Below, one piece after another: positions 30,910 to 33,242 of a stretch of DNA of 33,242 nt. Numbering within the stretch: position 1 is the first letter of the stretch; each line of letters begins with the position of its first letter. The translations under genes and the position numbers were made by a program. The DNA is from Actinomycetota bacterium. Lineage in GTDB: Bacteria > Actinomycetota > Thermoleophilia > Solirubrobacterales > 70-9. The stretch covers positions 1 to 33,242 of the forward strand of contig JAFDWF010000039.1 in the NCBI GenBank assembly GCA_018268575.1. The letters run 5' to 3'. Below the pieces are notes generated by a model. It searched no databases, had not been told where the DNA came from, and worked only from the letters and a program-made list of their open reading frames with translations.

Positions 30910-30958
30910 GTTGATGGGCCGAAAACCCGCCATATAGGCGAGTTTTCGGCCCATCAAC
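30910..30958. repeat. GGGCCGAAAAC hairpin, copy 2
   Basis: GTTGATGGGCCGAAAAC (30910-30926) pairs perfectly with its reverse complement at 30942-30958. The tip is one C-A mismatch, CGCC/GGCG and loop ATATA. The copy at 16238 has the same 17-nt arm but a different, also fully paired, tip. It ends one base before the element at 30960. Confidence 0.85.
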
Positions 30959-30959
30959 C

Positions 30960-31092
30960 TAAGAGTCCCTTTCAGAATGCCGCGTCCGCGGATGGCGAGC
31001 GCCGGACCAAGCGGGGCAAGGACGCAGGCCGCCCCCCGCGAAGTGTGTCCGGCGCCGCCAGACGTGCGCGGGGCATTCTGAAAGGGGCTCTA
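30960..31092 (-). repeat. Short inverted-repeat element, copy 2
   Basis: An element of about 133 bp with terminal inverted repeats. The left end carries GAGTCCCTTTCAGAATGCC (30963-30981). The right end carries the reverse complement of GAGCCCCTTTCAGAATGCC. Read on the minus strand, its first half is close to 90 per cent identical to 33116-33178, and CCTGCGTCCTTGCCCCGCTT followed by GGTCCG is identical to 33217-33242. It lacks the central hairpin of that copy. The right end contains the TAG stop of the SHOCT gene. Confidence 0.85.
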
Positions 31093-31479
31093 AGCCAGCA
31101 GCTTGGCCTTGGCCTGGTCGAACTCCTCCTGGCTGAGGGCGCCTTTTTCGCGCAGTTCGTTGAGTTTGTGGAGTTCGTCGGCGGGCGAGGCGTGGGCCTG
31201 CTCCCGCACGTATTCGTCGAAATGCTTTTTGGCGTCGGTCTGGGCTTTGATCGCGCGGTCGCGCATCCCCGAGCCGCGGGCGATCAGGTAGATGAGCCCG
31301 GTCAAGAAGGGGATGAAGACGAGGAAGAGGATCCACAGAGCCTTCGCCCAACCGGACATCTCATGGTCGCGGAAGAGGTCGGTGATGATCGTGAAGAGGA
31401 TCCAGATCCAGACCACGAAGAGGAAGATCTCGACGACTACGAGGAGCAGTTCGCCGAAGGAGATGTCTGCGAGGGGCAC
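31090..31479 (-). CDS. PLDc_N / SHOCT domain membrane protein
   Basis: Small membrane protein of 129 residues. Two hydrophobic helices (about 9-31 and 43-66) with FTIITDLFRDHEMSGWAKALWILFLVFIPFLTGLIYLIARG match the PLDc_N (phospholipase D N-terminal-like) membrane domain. The C-terminal 28 residues, DELHKLNELREKGALSQEEFDQAKAKLL, are a SHOCT module, which is often a short oligomerisation tail. Start GTG has an AAAGGAAG Shine-Dalgarno. No enzyme activity is expected. The stop codon lies inside the end of a repeat element. Confidence 0.88.
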   Translation of the reverse strand: MPLADISFGELLLVVVEIFLFVVWIWILFTIITDLFRDHEMSGWAKALWILFLVFIPFLTGLIYLIARGSGMRDRAIKAQTDAKKHFDEYVREQAHASPADELHKLNELREKGALSQEEFDQAKAKLLA

Positions 31480-31546
31480 TTTGCTTCCTTTCGAAATCGG
31501 TTGGGTGGCAACCCCTGGTATCGGTAGTTGCTTAGTACAGCTTTAC

Positions 31547-32329
31547 CTATGAGCGCGGACGCTGCGGGCCGGGGCCGCGGAGACGCCGCAGTACCACGGC
31601 GTATAGCACCGCCGCTACCGAGGTGGCGAGGTTGAGACTGGAGACGCCGTCGCGCATCGGCAGCGCCAGGCGACCGTCGGCGACGGCGAGGAGCTCGTCG
31701 CTGAGCCCGTGGCGCTCGGTGCCGAAGGCGAGGATCGCGCGCGGGGAGATCGCCGCCGGGTCAATCTCCTCGCCCTCCGGATCGAGCGCCAGCAGCGGCC
31801 GTCCCCCCACCCCACCCGGCGGCCGCTCGATCGCGGCGACGGCGGGCAGCGCGTAGTGGAGGCCGGCGGCGCCGCGGACCGCGTCGGGATGCCAGGGATC
31901 GTTCTCGCCGATCGTCAGCAGCGCCGCCGCGTCGGCGGCGGCGGCGACCCGCACGCAGGCGCCGAGGTTGCCCATGTTGCGCGGCTGCTCGAGCAGGACG
32001 ACCGGCGCCTCGCGCGGGTCGGCGAGCGCCGCGCCCAGGTCGGCGCGCCGCCGCCGGGCGATCGCGACGACGCCGGTGCGCGGCGCCTGCGGGACGAGCC
32101 CGGCGAGCTCCTCCGCCTCAATCGGGGTGACGCCGGCGGCGAAGCGCCCCGCCAGGTCGGGAGCCAGAGCGGCGGCCAGCTCCTCCAGCTCGCCGACGTC
32201 CACCGCCACCGCGATCTCCACCTCGGCGCCGAAGCGGAGCGCGTGCTTGAGGGCGTGAAAGCCCTCGAGCACGGTCAGCTCGGAATCGCGACGGGCGGCG
32301 CGGAAGCGGCGGCGGAGGTCGTCGGCCAC
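31547..32329 (-). CDS. SpoU/TrmH-family RNA 2'-O-ribose methyltransferase
   Basis: SPOUT-class methyltransferase of 260 residues that methylates a ribose in rRNA or tRNA with SAM. The N-terminal ~95 residues form an RNA-binding domain. The catalytic half has motif 1 LLEQPRNMGNLGACVRVAAAADA, motif 2 ILAFGTERHGLSDELL and motif 3 LALPMRDGVSSLNLATSVAAVLYAVVLRR, which form the knotted SAM site. The target nucleotide cannot be read from sequence. Start GTG at 32329 has no evident Shine-Dalgarno. The 170 bp upstream to 32499 shows nothing I can support. Confidence 0.92.
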   Translation of the reverse strand: MADDLRRRFRAARRDSELTVLEGFHALKHALRFGAEVEIAVAVDVGELEELAAALAPDLAGRFAAGVTPIEAEELAGLVPQAPRTGVVAIARRRRADLGAALADPREAPVVLLEQPRNMGNLGACVRVAAAADAAALLTIGENDPWHPDAVRGAAGLHYALPAVAAIERPPGGVGGRPLLALDPEGEEIDPAAISPRAILAFGTERHGLSDELLAVADGRLALPMRDGVSSLNLATSVAAVLYAVVLRRLRGPGPQRPRS

Positions 32330-32499
32330 CGCGGCATCGTTTCAGGCCGGGTGACCTCAGGGCTCGGAACCGCGCCCGAGCTCCAGCCATCCGGGGCGGA
32401 CAGCAGCTCGCCCTCCCCCCAGGCAACGAGCTCCTCCGCCGGACGTGCTCCGAGATCAAACTGCTCGGACAGCGGAGTCGGCGAGGAGCCGAGGGTTCC

Positions 32500-33096
32500 T
32501 CAGGGCGCGACGACCTTGATCGTGCCGCGCACCCAGGGGTGGATCGCGTCCATGAACCAGAGTCGCCGCGGGGCCCTCGCGGTCACCTCCTGGGCGAAGT
32601 GGGTGCCCGGCTTCAGGCCGGTGAACCAGGAGTCGCCGGGGGTGCCCGGCGCGCCGAGGGTATCCCAGCCGGGGAGGCCCGCTTCGGCGGGGTTGATCGT
32701 CGGCACGCCTTCGCCGTGGACCCCCTGCCATTCGGCCACCGCCCAGCAGATGTGGCCGGGGGTGAAGCACTCGGCCTGCGCGCGCCTGGTTTTCGGCAGG
32801 TAGCCGGGGCGCACCAGGGAGAAGGTGAACGGGCCGACCTTCAACGGGTTGGTCGTGTTGACGATTTCCAGCTCGTCGCCTTCTGCCACCGTCGGCGGGC
32901 CGACGAACTTCAGCTTGCCGCCCGCTTCGACGATCGTGATCGTCACCGTCTGCCCGGTCGGTTCGGGGACGCTTGGCAGCGCCGTTTCGGCCGCCAGGGC
33001 GCTCCCCCCGCCACCCCAGGCGAGTAGGGCGGCGGCGAGCACGGCAGCGCCGGCGGCGAGCGCCGAGCCTTGCCGGGCTCCTCGGAATGCGGGCAT
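32500..33096 (-). CDS. Secreted cupredoxin-like protein, copper ligands apparently lost
   Basis: Exported protein of 198 residues with a signal peptide (about 1-36, ending LAWGGGGSALAAE). The remainder resembles a plastocyanin-like fold: TVTITIVEAGGKLKFVGPPTVAEGDELEIVNTTNPLKVGPFTFSLV at the start, and the C-terminal strand pair WFMDAIHPWVRGTIKVVAP. In copper-binding relatives the last loop reads C-x-x-HP-x-M and the early loop has a His. Here those positions hold Asp, Val and Phe, and only the HP His remains. Two cysteines (ECFTPGHICWAVAEW) may form a disulfide. A TATCCT box lies 7 nt before the ATG. Confidence 0.65.
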   Translation of the reverse strand: MPAFRGARQGSALAAGAAVLAAALLAWGGGGSALAAETALPSVPEPTGQTVTITIVEAGGKLKFVGPPTVAEGDELEIVNTTNPLKVGPFTFSLVRPGYLPKTRRAQAECFTPGHICWAVAEWQGVHGEGVPTINPAEAGLPGWDTLGAPGTPGDSWFTGLKPGTHFAQEVTARAPRRLWFMDAIHPWVRGTIKVVAP

Positions 33097-33103
33097 CGGA
33101 CGG

Positions 33104-33109
33104 AGGATA
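33104..33109 (-). promoter_or_regulatory. Putative -10 box (TATCCT) of the cupredoxin-like gene
   Basis: TATCCT on the minus strand ends 7 nt before the ATG at 33096, so the transcript would start at or next to the start codon. The -35 region would fall at the edge of the repeat element that begins at about 33116. Confidence 0.4.
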
Positions 33110-33115
33110 AGTGTT

Positions 33116-33242
33116 TGAGAGCCCCTTTCAGAATGCCCCGCACACGTCTGGCGGCGGCGGACACACTGCGCGGTGCGGCGTCCTCGGCCGGCCGAATAGC
33201 GCTGCTATTCGGCCGGCCTGCGTCCTTGCCCCGCTTGGTCCG
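33116..33242 (+). repeat. Short inverted-repeat element, copy 3 (cut by window end)
   Basis: Starts with GAGAGCCCCTTTCAGAATGC and follows the reverse complement of 31092-30960 closely. After TGCGGC it carries GTCCTCGG and a perfect 15-bp hairpin (GGCCGGCCGAATAGC 33186-33200 with its complement 33204-33218) that copy 2 lacks. It then returns to the shared CTGCGTCCTTGCCCCGCTTG. The window ends inside the element. Confidence 0.8.

Noticed and set aside
32330..32499. Possible gene remnant or tRNA in the spacer before the RNA methyltransferase gene
   Set aside because: No cloverleaf could be folded by eye, and the open minus-strand frame lacks a start and any recognisable motif.

Overview
This is a chromosomal window of a very GC-rich actinobacterium. 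Many overlapping GTGA/ATGA start-stop junctions, frequent GTG and TTG starts, a split three-gene pnt transhydrogenase, an F420-type LLM oxidoreductase and an OpuC-like operon with a Gly-Gly-rich lipoprotein all fit Actinomycetota. The gene set resembles Thermoleophilia/Solirubrobacterales, but that placement is an inference. No rRNA, tRNA, CRISPR array, transposase gene or prophage was seen.

Layout. 1-3 kb: pntB-pntAB-pntAA (minus). 3-8.3 kb: LLM oxidoreductase, a CtpE-like P-type ATPase, a PaaI-type thioesterase and a thiolase behind a perfect TetR-like dyad. 8.4-10.5 kb: DUF5679 protein, then an ECF sigma factor, its zinc anti-sigma factor and a COG4315 lipoprotein in one overlapping cluster. 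10.8-16 kb: PlsC acyltransferase; a PAS / metallo-beta-lactamase-fold / small alarmone-hydrolase-like operon; a DUF6328 membrane protein; and a purine-salvage pair (MTA/MTI phosphorylase plus MTA/SAH deaminase). 16.7-20.5 kb: a complete osmoprotectant ABC importer. 20.5-24.4 kb: a MarR repressor with an MFS exporter, divergent from a DUF427 gene with a second, 14-TM MFS exporter; two tandem dyads sit inside the marR promoter. 24.5-28.2 kb: orphan amino-acid-type binding protein, a VapC toxin with an unrecognised upstream partner, a voltage-sensor-type channel with an unusual filter, and an IclR regulator. 28.3-33.1 kb: uppP, an NlpC/P60 hydrolase, a SHOCT protein, a SpoU-type RNA methyltransferase and a secreted cupredoxin-like protein.

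The most unusual content is intergenic. Two long spacers (10.5-10.8 kb and 16.1-16.4 kb) are the same ~300-bp structured element in opposite orientations. It contains a hairpin with an invariant 18-nt loop that recurs a third time at 16.5 kb with three compensatory base-pair changes in its stem. A second family of ~100-130 bp elements with terminal inverted repeats lies at 29.2, 31.0 and 33.1 kb; its copies share a core but carry different central hairpins, and two of them supply the stop codon of the adjacent gene. A third, smaller hairpin built on GTTGATGGGCCGAAAAC is nested in one long element and abuts one short element. Together they look like a modular system of non-autonomous, structured intergenic repeats.

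Two other window-wide patterns stand out. Several genes have a TANNNT box (three times TAAGGT, once TAGGGT) only 9-11 nt before the start codon, which suggests leaderless transcription. Genes for exported proteins use GAA for glutamate far more than the cytoplasmic genes, which prefer GAG.
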